From: Agriotes lineatus
Taxonomy: Eukaryota; Arthropoda; Insecta; Coleoptera; Elateridae
DNA length: 64,000 bases
Direction of reading: 5' to 3'
Assembly (NCBI GenBank): GCA_940337035.1
Contig: OW679202.1
Span: forward strand, 21,591,224-21,655,223
Within the stretch, counting starts at the first letter, position 1; each line of letters starts with the position of its first letter. The notes under the pieces were generated by a model. That model was not told the DNA's origin. It worked only from the letters and a program-made list of their open reading frames with translations, and did no database searches. Of this stretch, positions 1 to 10,550 are shown in pieces. The position numbers and the translations under genes are program-made.

Positions 1-2160
1 AATACTGCATCCGTACCATACTGTTGTTTTAAATTTTCCATTTTTAGGAAGTAGAAAATCGAGTAAGTAAACTATAAATCAGTGATACCTTGAAATTACC
101 AAAACAAACCGCATACGTATGTATATTTGGCATTGCTGTGTGACAACCGATTATTAAAGTCTGTTCTTAGTAGAACGTACTTTCAGAATAAAATCATTTT
201 TACTTTTCTTGCTTTGAATATATTCTAACGAGAACAAAATTTACTAATCAACTATAAACATTAAATAGCAATAGCAAATCTAATTGTGCATGTGGTTTGT
301 TTACATTAGATAATATCAAGGCAGTTTTAATTTACTAAATTTTTCCACTCCCGTTAGTATACATATCCGGAAGCAGTATTTTTCTAAAAAAAATTATGCA
401 CAATTTAGCTCTAAAATCGTGTAGAAATGGTATTAATCGAATTATCAGTAGGACCCAAATTTCATAAATCCAAATTTGTGGAAAATTTCAGAAACGTATA
501 TTTAAAACTATCTTCATTTGACAATTAAAGCAAATTATATGATATTGACAATTAAATATTGTGTGTAATTGTGAAAAATAGCCAAGAGAAATTCACATTT
601 CAAAATTCTAATTTCTTTTTATGAAGTATAAAAAAAAAGTTCAAACTACAAATACTTTACGAACAGTGTAGGGGGCTCATGTTAAACTCAGAAGTAGTAT
701 TGAAATAATTTTATTCTTGCATCAAGTGTCACTTTAGAAGTTTATATGAGATTTAACGAAGCTTTTCCAGAGAGAATCAGCTAGACAAGATACGTTAAAA
801 TACAAAACGACCTTCTGCAAATCCTGCTTGTTAAGTGGATTGCGACCCTCTGCCCGAGGTTTGAATCCCGAGGGCGATTTCTGCAAGCAGTTTGTGGAGA
901 AAGTAAACACGTACGTTAGTAGAGTTTCTTATAAAACGGTTAATTTAATCTAACGTTTTAGCATACGAGACCTCTGTACGGGTAATGTGTATATTGCAAG
1001 TAATCCTTTTTGTATTTACTGAATTGCAATATTTTTTCTCTACCAAAAAGTTATGCATATTTTAGGTCTAAACTGATATCTGCTTTACCAATAAATCGCC
1101 ATATGAATTAATAATCTATTTTACTCTGAGAATATTTCTGTAACATTTTAGAAAAGCGTTCTATAGAAAAAATAACGCTCGTACATTGGAATGCTTGACA
1201 ATGTTAACAAATGACCACAGGCACTTTAATTCCAAATTTAAAAAAACAATTGATGCTGAAAGAAACCGCTCACTAGTGCATGTTGATACATTAAAAAAAA
1301 AATACAATCTTGATCAACTGATTATATAATTTGGAGAAGATAAAAATGATAAGGAAATTTTGTAATCCTATAAAAATATATCGTACTATTTTTGAACAAT
1401 TTTTAACTTTTAATTTTTAAATTACAACTCTTTGGTTTCCATATCCAATTTCCTTTATAGAAATTGCATATTTCAGTTTTACAAGGAGAGTTTATAACGT
1501 TTAAGATAAATGCATACTTTTCAAATAGTCAAGATCATCCTCCAGATCCATCAGTTAATCTGAAGAAAGATGTCTCAAGGTCGTGAAATCAGAACAATAT
1601 TAAAAATGTTGAAATAAAATCATAGTTTATTATACTGAAGTAAAAATTAAGTTGATATAAAGGTCAGAATGTGAAGTTATATCGACAAAATTTAAGAACA
1701 ATGTCAAATTGTAGGATAAGAATATCAAAATATTGAGATAAATAACCAACATTTTGAACAGGAGGTTCAGAAGAAACCTGTACATAAAACTCCACTATTA
1801 AAAACTAAGTATCTAAGGGAATATAGAAAACGTAAGCTAAAAGCCAAAACCATCCCATAAAAGTCACGATTTTGATATAACCGAAGTCTTGGAATAATAG
1901 GTCAAGATCTAGAGCCAAGAGTCAAATAGACAGTAAAACCTACAAATAAAAAGCCAAAACATTGGGAAAATGTTGTGATTTAAACCAGCATTATAATATA
2001 AACACCGAGATTTTTAAATAAAAGGTTATGATTTTTAGATAATAGTATAAAATCCGCAAGGAAATGACTAGCAACATTTTTGAGGTAAACATGAGAATTT
2101 AAAAGACTAGTCAAGATCTTGAAAAAAACGCCCACTTTCGTAAGGGGCTTCATCAGGAGA
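1..2160. other. AT-rich non-coding stretch
   Basis: No credible gene. Short open frames here have no recognisable domain and biased, AT-driven composition. A weakly repetitive texture appears at about 1600-2150, where phrases such as aataggtcaagat, aaaggttatga and aagccaaaac recur with drift, as in a very old tandem array. Confidence 0.6.
805..900 (+). repeat. Possible tRNA-derived SINE head
   Basis: The segment contains GAGGTTTGAATCCCGAGGGC, close to the Pol III B box (GGTTCRANTCC) and the T arm of a tRNA. No complete cloverleaf can be drawn and the A box is poor, so a decayed SINE head is more likely than a tRNA gene. Confidence 0.3.
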
Positions 2161-2276
2161 AAAGGCGAAAGAGCACGGTAATTCACCGTGTAAACCACCC
2201 CAGAGACGAAACTCTTTTCAAAGGGAAGAGCACGGTAACCTAACGTGTCAACCACGCCAGAGGTAACACTCTTCTA
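2161..2276. repeat. Two-copy tandem duplication, 57-bp period
   Basis: Two adjacent copies share GAGCACGGTAA (2171 and 2228), then an ACGTGT/CCGTGT phrase, AACCACSCCAGAG and an ACTCTT ending. They have diverged at several positions. They lie just outside the foldback at 2321-2526. Confidence 0.75.
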
Positions 2277-2320
2277 ACGATCGGAAGGAGAAAAGTGAGA
2301 ATTTATAGGCAAATGCTGTA

Positions 2321-2526
2321 GCGGTTCAGTGACGCTGGGCGAGGCTTAGAAATTAGCTCTTTCGCATAGAAGGAATGGGAAAGCCTTCGTCCCGATTGGG
2401 ATTATTAGGTTGTTTCTTTAGCAGAAAGATCCGCGAAGCCTAATAATCTCAATCGGGGCGAAGACTTTCCCCTTCCTCCTGTGGAAAGTGCTAATTTCTA
2501 AGCCCCGCCCACCGTCACTCAACCGC
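2321..2526. mobile_element. Foldback (palindromic) MITE-like element
   Basis: The left arm 2321-2410 and right arm 2437-2526 are reverse complements over about 90 bp with few mismatches, around a spacer of about 26 bp. Shared blocks include GGCTTAGAAATTAGC, CCCGATTG.GATTATTAGG and GTGACG. The arms are more GC-rich than their surroundings. No coding capacity. A non-autonomous foldback element or MITE fits best; the mobilising superfamily cannot be told because no target-site duplication is obvious. Confidence 0.8.
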
Positions 2527-2704
2527 GACGCAAATAATGTATATTACAGAAGATGTTGCCGGAGTAATTATTGTTGGTTGAACGATAGCTTACCTAGAAT
2601 GAAAGTCAACGAATATGTTGCTGAAGTACTGTAATTCATACGGCTGAACGTTAGAATGATTAACGTTGACGTCTGCTTCTGAGTATAAAAGTTGTAGTAC
2701 TGGG

Positions 2705-3005
2705 AGGATTCCACCTTTGAGGGATAGCGGTACCATGTCTACTTAGAATTCCTGGGTTCGATTCCTTCGGCCGTCTGCTTTTATTTGGTTTTCCTGAGTC
2801 ACCAAAGTTCCTTCTCTGGGGCGAATGCCGGAGTTGTACTTCTCTACCTTTCTTGGCCCTTTTCCATTCTCAACCCATCCTTACTCTCCCCATTTTGCTG
2901 TTACTGTTCTCAGCTGAAGAGGGACGCAAGACCCTTGAACCTTTAGCTTCTATATGTCCACTCTCTCTGAAGTAGGTTTGTAGATACACATAAACCTAGT
3001 TGGTT
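2705..3005 (+). mobile_element. tRNA-derived SINE-like repeat
   Basis: A perfect B box, GGTTCGATTCC (about 2755), follows a weak A-box-like TAGCGGTA. Downstream is a body unlike any coding sequence (TTTTCCTGAGTCACCAAAG, GGGCGAATGCCGG). A tRNA-like head followed by an unrelated body is the normal SINE layout. The 3' limit, near 3000, is a guess. Confidence 0.55.
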
Positions 3006-4880
3006 GTATTTTTATTTTTAACTACAATTGTTCGATTCCATAGGCTTCGCTGATGTTATATATTTAACATTTTATATATTTTTTGAAGTATAGTCTTATG
3101 CGACCACCTATATCTGCCTTATCTGAACGTACGAAATTATAATCAGATACTTGACAGTCCTCAGTACTATGTTTCGAAGTAATACAAGCTTCTGTTACTC
3201 AGTCATGGCAAGTAGTTATATTTTACAAAGACTAGTTTTCTGATCTGGTGGATTTTATTTTTACATCATTGGAGTCGTTCATGGTTAGTTATTTTCACCT
3301 TTTTGAATTCTGTTGTTACGTTCCATTCGTAAACCTTAATATTTTCGATGAGCTGGTGTTTAATCGGAAGATATTTTGAAGCCAGGGTTTGATGGAAGAG
3401 CTGCTTTAGTTTTTAATATCATATAGGCAACATTTCCACTTCCAGAAGTGGCAGAAGTTACCATTAAGGAGAGTTGTTGGCCAAGATATCGGCGCGTGAA
3501 AGGTCTAATAGAACGAGAAACGGCATTTATTACACATACAATTTCTTTGTCATAGCGAAAGGGCTTATTGCTCGATGCAATTCTTAATTGGTGGCATGAT
3601 TAAGTATGGTCGATTGGATAGATTTATTGAAAAATCGTTAAGAACTACTTTCTATGAGTTAAATAAATTGGAGAGTTCTCTAGTTATTTTAACTGTAACG
3701 AAAATATGAATATTATACGGTTGCCAGTTTTTTATTCGAACTTTGAAGATTAGTCCTTCAAGAATGGGGTATCATTGCATCTGCACGTAGCTTAGAATTA
3801 TGAGATTTAACTAAATCCATTATGTACATGGACTGCACATAAAACTGAGCATTGAATAATAGAATCGTTTAGATTCTAGAGCGAATTAGCGACGGCTAAA
3901 GGCAAACTCTAAATGTATAATGGGGCAATTGTGCTGTAATTGAGGAACGGGTTAAAATATTCACGTGTATTTGTCAAGTTCAATCGAATTAAGGGTGTCC
4001 TTAAACTGCTGATCGCAGTGCAAACATCGCGCATTCTGTTGGATTAATTGTGTATGTTATTGATACGCCGGTTGTACAACCAAGGTATCGATTCGACATC
4101 TTCAGCGAACTACAGCCTTTCAGAATAAATTACAAAACGGAAGTGAAATGTCAGCTAATCAAAGCGGGCGCGTTTCTGTTTGCAATTAAGGAAAACAGGT
4201 GCTTGGTGTTCGGTCTCCAGGGTACTTCTTTATTAATTCCACGCTGTTTAACTTCTAACGCTTAGCCCATTTTAAGATTGGCGAATTAATTTTAATTATC
4301 GTTTGCACAGCTTGCCTGACGAAATTATGAACTTTGCATAAAAACCGCAGCGTTTTCTTAAAGAAAAATATTTGCCCCACCAGTTCTATTCAGAAGCCTT
4401 CTATATCAATAGATGTTTCGAGGGAATTGAAAATGAATATGATATATTTGACGTGTGGATATTTTCTATGGGTCTTGAGCTTTTACGTTAATATTTCCAT
4501 CTTTATAAGTAGGGTTCCCAAACAGCAAGAGAAATATAGTTGTCAAAGATAAATAAAAGGAGTCGCTGTATTAAAATTAGGAAGACCAATTCAGATATTT
4601 GCAATAATGTGGGAGTAAATGGGGGTAAATTGGAAAATAATGAAGAACTCAATTTTAAGTAAAGAGCACATTAAATTCTATGAAACGATATCAAAAGAAT
4701 AAGTGTTACAGTAAGCAACAAAATATTCTCGACGATCTGAATTGTTTAACGACTGTATATGGCAGAAGAAGTACGTACATCAACTGCTAAGTCAAGAATA
4801 AAATCTATAAAACTGTTGTAATCCCCACTTACGTATCAGATGCAATAGCAATACTAGCAAAACAATAATAACCAACTAGG
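3005..4880. other. Non-coding stretch, nothing recognised
   Basis: No domain, RNA gene or repeat structure was recognised. Open frames at 4050-4265 and 4334-4552 are short, match no family I know and are probably chance. Confidence 0.55.
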
Positions 4881-4889
4881 TGAATGGTT

Positions 4890-5400
4890 TGCAAAGATTT
4901 GTAGAAAATGGGGTTAGATAGAATACTAACAGATAATATAGTAGGAAAAAATCAAGTGGGACATCGTGGGAATCAGCGAAGTTAGAATACGAGGTGAAAG
5001 CATTGATACCCTTAAAGAGAGACCCCCTTCTATCACAATGGAGAAGAAAAATAGTCTATCGGATGTGTTGGCTTCATCATACATAAAAAACTATAAAAAA
5101 ACATAACATAACAATATCCACCAGAATAATATATGTCAGTCTACGACTAAGCTCTCGATATAATTTGAAAAGCGTCCACGTCTATGCCCCAACTTCAGAA
5201 TATACCGATGAAGATATTGAACCTTTCTATGACGATATATCTACAGCTACCACAGAGAACTACATATATTTTATAGTTATCTGCGGTGATTTTAACGTCA
5301 AACTAGAACTAAAATCTGATTCATTCAAAGTTGTTATGGGGAAATACGGGCTACCAATGAACGATACAAAATGATAAGGAAGAAAAGAACTAAAGTATGG
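4890..5400 (+). pseudogene. APE-type endonuclease remnant of RTE LINE
   Basis: The APE (exonuclease-endonuclease-phosphatase fold) domain nicks target DNA to prime reverse transcription. The best-preserved frame, 5165-5374, reads VHVYAPTSEYTDEDIEPFY followed by ICGDFNVKLE. The GDFN motif (about 5285-5296) carries catalytic residues of the fold. Upstream, a phrase equivalent to WDIVGISEVRIRGE is split over several frames. N-terminal catalytic positions cannot be confirmed. No intact start exists. Confidence 0.75.
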
Positions 5401-5779
5401 ACACACCCATAAAATGAAGAAGAGTTTGAAAAGTATATCAGTACAGACCTACACGACAAACCAACAACAAGCGACACAAACAAGTTGAATGACATAATAG
5501 TAGATACAATAACTGAAGCATAAGAGAGATTTTGTTCAACAAGTAGAAATAAGAAAAACTTAGTACAGAAATAAATGTAAAATTGGAACAAAGAAGAGCA
5601 TTCAAAAAACGACAAAAACTAACGAACAGCTCATAAGAAAAATGAACAAGGAAAAAAATAGGAAAATATAAAAGTGAAAAAATAATGCAAAACCACAAAA
5701 AAAAAGTATGAAAATAATGAGAACATTTTCCAACGGAAAAAAGAAATCATCAAATTAAAGCATGAAACCGGCAAACTCA

Positions 5780-6828
5780 CAAACGACAGAGGAGGACTCC
5801 TACGTATAGTGGAAAAATTTTACCAAACCTTATACAGCAACCAGTCCACTTTGGATCCAACAGAATATCTCCAACGAAAAGTCGAAAACAAAGCATCGGA
5901 AGACATTCCGAGCATCTCTAGATGAAATGTATAATGCTTTCAAGAAGATGAAAAACAATAAAGCTCCTGGAGAAGACGTCATAGGTAAGGAGGCGATAAA
6001 AATAGTAGGGAAAATACTGGTTAAAAATATTGAAAGTCTTTTCAATCTATGCCTATACGACCAAAACAGTCCTGTCAACTGGAGAAACTCAGTGACGATT
6101 CTCTTACAGAAAAAGGGAGACAGAACACATCCTGAAAATTACAGGCCAATAGCTTGTTCAATCAGAAATTGTATACCCGATTAATAACATATAGATTGGA
6201 ACCCAGACTAGACTTTTATCAACCACGTGATCAAGCTGGTTCCCGTTTTGGATACGGTATAAATGACCACCTGCAATGTTTGTAAACTCTAATAGGAACG
6301 ACAATTTAATACAATCAACCATTGGTTCTCGTATTTGTTGACTTCCGGAAGGCGTCTGATACAGTAGAACTGCCTGAAATTTTAACGGCGTTGCAAGAGT
6401 GTAGACTCGACTATAGATACTGCAGCATTGTCAAGAATACCTACGAAAATACAACAACAACTGTAACTCTTCGCTCTACCACCAAAAAGAACAAAATCAA
6501 ACGGGGATTCAGGCACGGCGACACTATTTCGCCGAAACTGTGCACTACAGTTCTTGAACACGCATTTCAAATGTTAACCTGCGCACACAAAGGAATCATT
6601 ATCGACGGTGAAAAATTAAATCATTTCCACTTTGCGGAGTCACAAAAATCACAAATACTAAGATAATGACTAACATGGTTCCCAGCAACCTAATACAAGT
6701 TGAAAATGCAAGTGTTGACGTAGTGGACTAGTATGTATATTTGGGCCATGAGATAACAATCGGCAAAGGCAATCAAACATGCGAACTGCCCAGACGGATC
6801 ACCTTAGGGTTGGCAGCATATGAAAAAA
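5780..6828 (+). pseudogene. Reverse transcriptase remnant (N-terminal and palm) of RTE LINE
   Basis: Frame 5927-6184 carries MKNNKAPGEDVIGKEAI and KKGDRTHPENYRPI, typical of the first RT blocks of RTE LINEs. Frame 6322-6666 carries VFVDFRKASDTV (the first catalytic Asp block) and GFRHGDTISPKL, equivalent to the GxRQGDxLSP block. The expected F/YADD box is degraded to HFAES near 6630-6650, so the enzyme is catalytically dead. A phrase like YLGHEITIGKGNQTCEL follows at about 6730-6790, then GLAAYEK at the insertion point. Confidence 0.85.
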
Positions 6829-7400
6829 TCTGGTGTGATACACTCACACAACTTCCTTTTACAGTGATCTTATAATCAGCCAAAAATTTGATTTTAAATT
6901 TTTAAGCATTTGTCAAACATTTTCAAAAATTACAAATTCTACAAAAACGGTACAAAATAGAGCGTTAGTTGAAGAGACACATTTTCTCTAGAATTTTAAG
7001 CTGAAATCAAAAACGTAATAATATACCGGGTGTTGTATTTAAAATAGAACTAGAAAATCACCTATCTCACATCAATACACACGTTTTTGAACAAATCGAA
7101 AAAAAACTGAAAAATCACAAGAGTAAACACTTACTTCCCGTTATACGATTTTCTTCAAAAGCTTGCTGTCGCATCTACATAGTACACAAAACTTATATAT
7201 GAAGTTTCAATGCCATACGTCTTTTCGTTTTTGAGATATTCTGTTCACAGGCAGACACACACACAGGCAGACACGCAGACAGACCAATGAAGAAAATATG
7301 TTTTTTGGGTTCAGGGGACTCTAAAATATGAAGATCTGTTGAAAACTCAATTTCGAATTTTTGGGGTGAATCCAATACTTCCTTTATTGAAAAAGGAAGT
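6829..7400 (+). mobile_element. Helentron-like non-autonomous element (HINE-like), copy 1
   Basis: This segment interrupts the LINE between GLAAYEK and MGDTFRADVP. The second copy at 58284-58949 shares nearly the whole sequence. It begins TCTGGTGTGAT, has ACTTCCTTTTAC about 22 bp in, a (CA/CAGA)n microsatellite core at about 7247-7282 (ACAGGCAGACACACACAC) and ends in a small hairpin ACTTCCTTTATT-GAAAAAGGAAGT. A subterminal inverted repeat, a GTCY-type microsatellite and a 3' hairpin are the published hallmarks of DINE-1/HINE elements. It has no coding capacity. Removing it restores the LINE reading frame. A-runs hide the exact ends, but no target-site duplication is required. It lacks two internal blocks present in copy 2. 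Confidence 0.75.
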
Positions 7401-7825
7401 AAAAATGGGAGACACGTTCAGAGCGGACGTTCCGATGAGATTGAAGCGGAAGGCGTTTAACCAATGTATCCTGCTAGTGCTAACTTACGGCGCAGAAACC
7501 TTAACTCTCACTAAAACAGGTTTAAGCTTTAGAGATCGTGTAAAAACGAGAAGATACGCAGTAGAACTAAGGTACCTAGACAACATCATAGAGCTTATCA
7601 GAAGATCAAAATGGAAGTGGGCTGGACGCGTCACCAGAATGAGGGATGACCGATGGACGTAAAAGATCCTCGAGTGGAAAACAAGAGCCGATAAACTGAG
7701 TAGAAGGAGACATCCTACCCAATGGAGTGATGATCTGAAAATACTCACTCATAAAAGGGAGAACTGGAATCGTCTCGAAGAGGACTACGTCCAACAATGG
7801 ACACAAGAGGCTGTTTGATGATGAT
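7401..7825 (+). pseudogene. C-terminal segment of RTE LINE ORF
   Basis: After the insertion the frame resumes with FRADVPMRLKRKAFNQC and LTYGAETLTLTKT, the conserved segment just after the RT thumb, then RRSKWKWAGRVTRMRDDRWT, a stop, and RRRHPTQWSDDLK and YVQQWTQEAV before the final TGA. The end is followed at once by GATGATGATGATCACGATGG, an RTE-type short-repeat tail. One in-frame stop (TAA after DRWT) separates the two pieces. Confidence 0.85.
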
Positions 7826-7844
7826 GATCACGATGGTGAATATA

Positions 7845-8060
7845 GGAGGATAATATCAGATTAAGCTTATAAACGAATGGATGTAAAGACTAAGAAAAGA
7901 AAGAAAAGCGTGTATATCAAGAATGAAAAATTACAGGGTATTAAAAATACAACACAAAATTTCCAACAGGACAACCGTTGGAAGAACTCGTTATAGTCGA
8001 GAAAAAACAGATAGATTAACTAAAAAGAAGATAAAAGAAGAAGAAGAAGAAGAAGTTGTA
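7845..8060 (+). pseudogene. Probable 3' end of another RTE LINE with (GAA)n tail
   Basis: One frame gives WISRMKNYRVLK-like and TVGRTRYS segments, resembling the RTE C-terminus (R-V-K-I-x-x-K...G-R-x-R-x-R-W). It is followed by AGAAGAAGAAGAAGAAGTTG at about 8034-8056, a candidate tail. No RT survives. It lies directly after the previous LINE. Weak, by-eye similarity only. Confidence 0.35.
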
Positions 8061-8159
8061 TCCATATACATGAGGAATAAAAATAGACAAGAAGAACTAT
8101 GAAGGACAGCCCCGTACGCACTATAAGAAAAAAATTCTGTAAAGGGATTCGATCTTCAC

Positions 8160-8280
8160 CATTGCTAACGAGCCTGCGAATGCGGTTCCAATGATCGGCG
8201 CGGTAACCCGAATTCAAGAAGGCGTTCGCTCCTTCGCCCACCGAGGACGCCTCCGTTCGGTGAGGTGCGCCTGCCTTAAA
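8160..8280 (-). repeat. Possible tRNA-like SINE head (minus strand)
   Basis: Read on the minus strand, TCGGTGGGCGAAGGAGCG resembles the A-box region of the SINE head at 12058 (TCGGTGGGCGAGTGG). The following GAATTCGGGTTACCGCG is a poor B box. It is a GC-rich island in AT-rich DNA. Orientation and identity are tentative. Confidence 0.3.
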
Positions 8281-8344
8281 TGTAACGCAGTTATTGTTGA
8301 CCCTTGTTTTATCTTTTAGAACATTAACATTGTAACTGCTGGTT

Positions 8345-8850
8345 CCAATTTTCATCAAGAGTAAAGCCTGAGCTATGTGGAAATTATCAATTTCATATAC
8401 TTCTCAGTTAAAGCAAAAATACACATTTTAAGGTGCTCATCCTGTATATGTTAGGTCCAAAATATGACCTTTTTCGTCAAGGGTAAAAGCCTGAGCTACG
8501 TGCAAATTAGTGCTTTAAGTAATAGTTCTTAAGGTCGTCGTTTGTTACTTAATAGTTCTTAAGTTAAAGTAAAAATAGGCAGAATTATATTTTTAAGATA
8601 CCCTGTACATATTTTATCTACATTTTCTCGGTTTCATACCAGGAACGCATATAATCCGCATGCAAAATATCGTCTTTCTCCAACAAATACTTTTTGAGTT
8701 ATATCGGCAACAGAAAGACAGATAGACAGACAGAATTGAGAAAACCTGTTTTTCGTCATCTAGGGACCTTGGAAGGTGAAGATCTGAAGATATCTCGGAA
8801 GGTGATTTTTCCGCCATTATAATACTTCCTTCGTCTTTTAGACGAGTATA
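8345..8850 (+). mobile_element. Helentron-like repeat, family B (copy 1)
   Basis: It contains a GACAGATAGACAGACAGA microsatellite, then GAATTGAGAAAACCTG, TTTTCGTCATC and GGGACCT, and ends with ATACTTCCTTCGTCTTTTAGACGAG, in which TCGTCT-TTT-AGACGA forms a hairpin. The layout matches the HINE at 6829 but with a different sequence. The left part holds a diverged internal duplication: AAGCCTGAGCTAYGTG occurs near 8365 and again near 8492, with TACCCTGTACAT/CATCCTGTATAT at equivalent positions. Non-coding. Confidence 0.6.
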
Positions 8851-10270
8851 TAAGTTAAATTATTATTGCTGTTTCGAAAGGGTGTTGTGTCTATATGAGT
8901 ATGTCCATAATTGAATAGTTTAGAAGCAACGGGAACTCGCAAAGAGATTGTATTACACTAAATATTTTTGAAGAAATTGTACAAACATATCATCCATAAT
9001 AATTATTATAATGCAATGGCAACACTGTATTTCATCTATTTTGTTTGAGTTTTTCATGGTTCCATTATTTTAAATATATTTTTAACTATTACAGTTACGA
9101 GACAAAAACTTTTCAGTCACAATTAAATGCTCAATCCTGCAGCAATAAATATGCGATTGTACTAGAAACATAATTTAAACTTCAGATGACTACGGAAAAT
9201 CCAATTGAAAAAATAATTGTTCCATCTTACAGTCCCATTAAACAGATTACAATTTTAATTAGAACAATTTTTGCTATTTATTTAAATACATTTTTAATTA
9301 GAACAATTTTTGCTATTTATTTAAATACAGGCGATTTCATTGCGAGAAAGTTAAGTGCCCCACCCGGTATAATACTATTTGTCGTGCAGTGCACCGCGAA
9401 GGCGTGAACATAATTATGAATTGCCCAATGTCGTTAAGAATTGCTTTTTTTCAATTTCAATTTGCTTTTGTTTGGATTAAAAACAAAATGAGGGAGATCT
9501 TCCGTTATTCAAGTGGGCTACATTTATTTACGATATATATAATTTTTAATATGTGTATGAAATAACAACTACTAATTTCCTTCTTTAATGAGTTATAAGG
9601 TAGGGTTACGTCTTTCTCTAAACTTCATTGGCAAATAGGACATTGGAGTCAGATCCGTTTCACAGTTCTCAAAATTAATGTCAACTTCATTAATGATATG
9701 TCATAGATAAAAACTTGATTTTCGATTAATATTGACATTTATTGTGAATTCAAATTTGTAACAACCCAAACACGAAATAAAACTGTGTCAAAGGCAATGA
9801 TGTAGCTTTGCGAATGAAGTAAAAATGCAACCCTGACGACCTTCTTCAGATCTTGTTATTTTGGTAACACTAAGCTTAAAGGAAATTACATAAAATTTAC
9901 ATACATCACAACTGTTTGGATTAAAATGTTAATGCGGATAGCATTTACAAGTCAAATACAACGCAATTTCTCTTACACTGAAGAGAAGTTGACTTTTTGG
10001 GCATATGTTTATTATTGCTTTTCTTACTATGCATTAGTGAAACACAAATTTGCCGTAGGAAAAAGTGTCGTGTTTCATCAAAGCGAATAATGCTAAATTT
10101 TCTGTATACAACGTTTCCCTGTTTGTGTTTTACATCAAGGGTCTGTTTCCGATTAGTTAGTGTAACACCCTGGTTATACTCAAACGAATTCAACAGAGCG
10201 AATTTTCAGTTGAAGATTAAGAATACCTAATAATTGGAAAGAAAAAATGTAAGCGTCCATCCACAAGAAA
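8850..10270. other. Non-coding stretch with a 39-bp tandem duplication
   Basis: No gene recognised. At 9253-9329 a 39-bp unit (TTTTAATTAGAACAATTT...) is present twice almost perfectly. Because 39 is divisible by three it keeps a chance frame open at 9186-9407, which should not be read as a protein. Confidence 0.6.
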
Positions 10271-10274
10271 GGGA

Positions 10275-10550
10275 ATCTGAACGAGTGCAACAAGACCTAC
10301 TGCAGAATTTTGGAAAAGAGTAAGAGGGGAAATCGAGGGAAAGTTACATGCCAAATAAGCCCTATTTAGGGCATACGGAAAAGATCATATATGTGCACTC
10401 AGCATGACCATACTTATTTAACTGGAAGGCACTAATGAAACTAATGGGAGTAATCTAAGTCCTTAAAAGACGGTACGAGGGAACCAAGAGAAAAGTAATA
10501 ATCAAATGTAAGACATCAAATAAAGGAGCAAGACTCTTTGAGTCAGCTGT
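10275..10550 (+). pseudogene. LINE reverse transcriptase fragment
   Basis: Pieces such as QALFRAYGKDHICALSMTI (a degraded F-R-x-x-R-G-T-x-D-x-I-x-x-L block) and, after a frame change, WKALMKLMGV, RYEGTKRKVIIKCKT and GARLFESAV resemble RT blocks between the first catalytic Asp and the QGC motif. Neither F/YADD box nor endonuclease is present. Gapped and frameshifted, it is a short relic of an RTE-like LINE. Confidence 0.55.

Larger units (their letters stand above)
4880..7850 (+). mobile_element. Decayed RTE/BovB-like LINE, interrupted by a Helentron-like element
   Basis: In order on the plus strand come APE endonuclease remnants, an RT palm with the KNNKAPGED and DFRKA blocks, the post-RT YLGH segment, the LTYGAETLTL block and the conserved C-terminal segment, ending in a (GAT)n-like tail at 7817-7831. 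This gene order and a short-repeat 3' tail are characteristic of RTE-clade LINEs. Stops and frameshifts are frequent, so the copy is dead. A 572-bp insert sits at 6829-7400. The 5' end is uncertain. Confidence 0.85.

Noticed and set aside
9186..9407. Small membrane protein with an internal 13-residue repeat
   Set aside because: The repeat is a 39-bp DNA duplication in AT-rich sequence; no other coding evidence.
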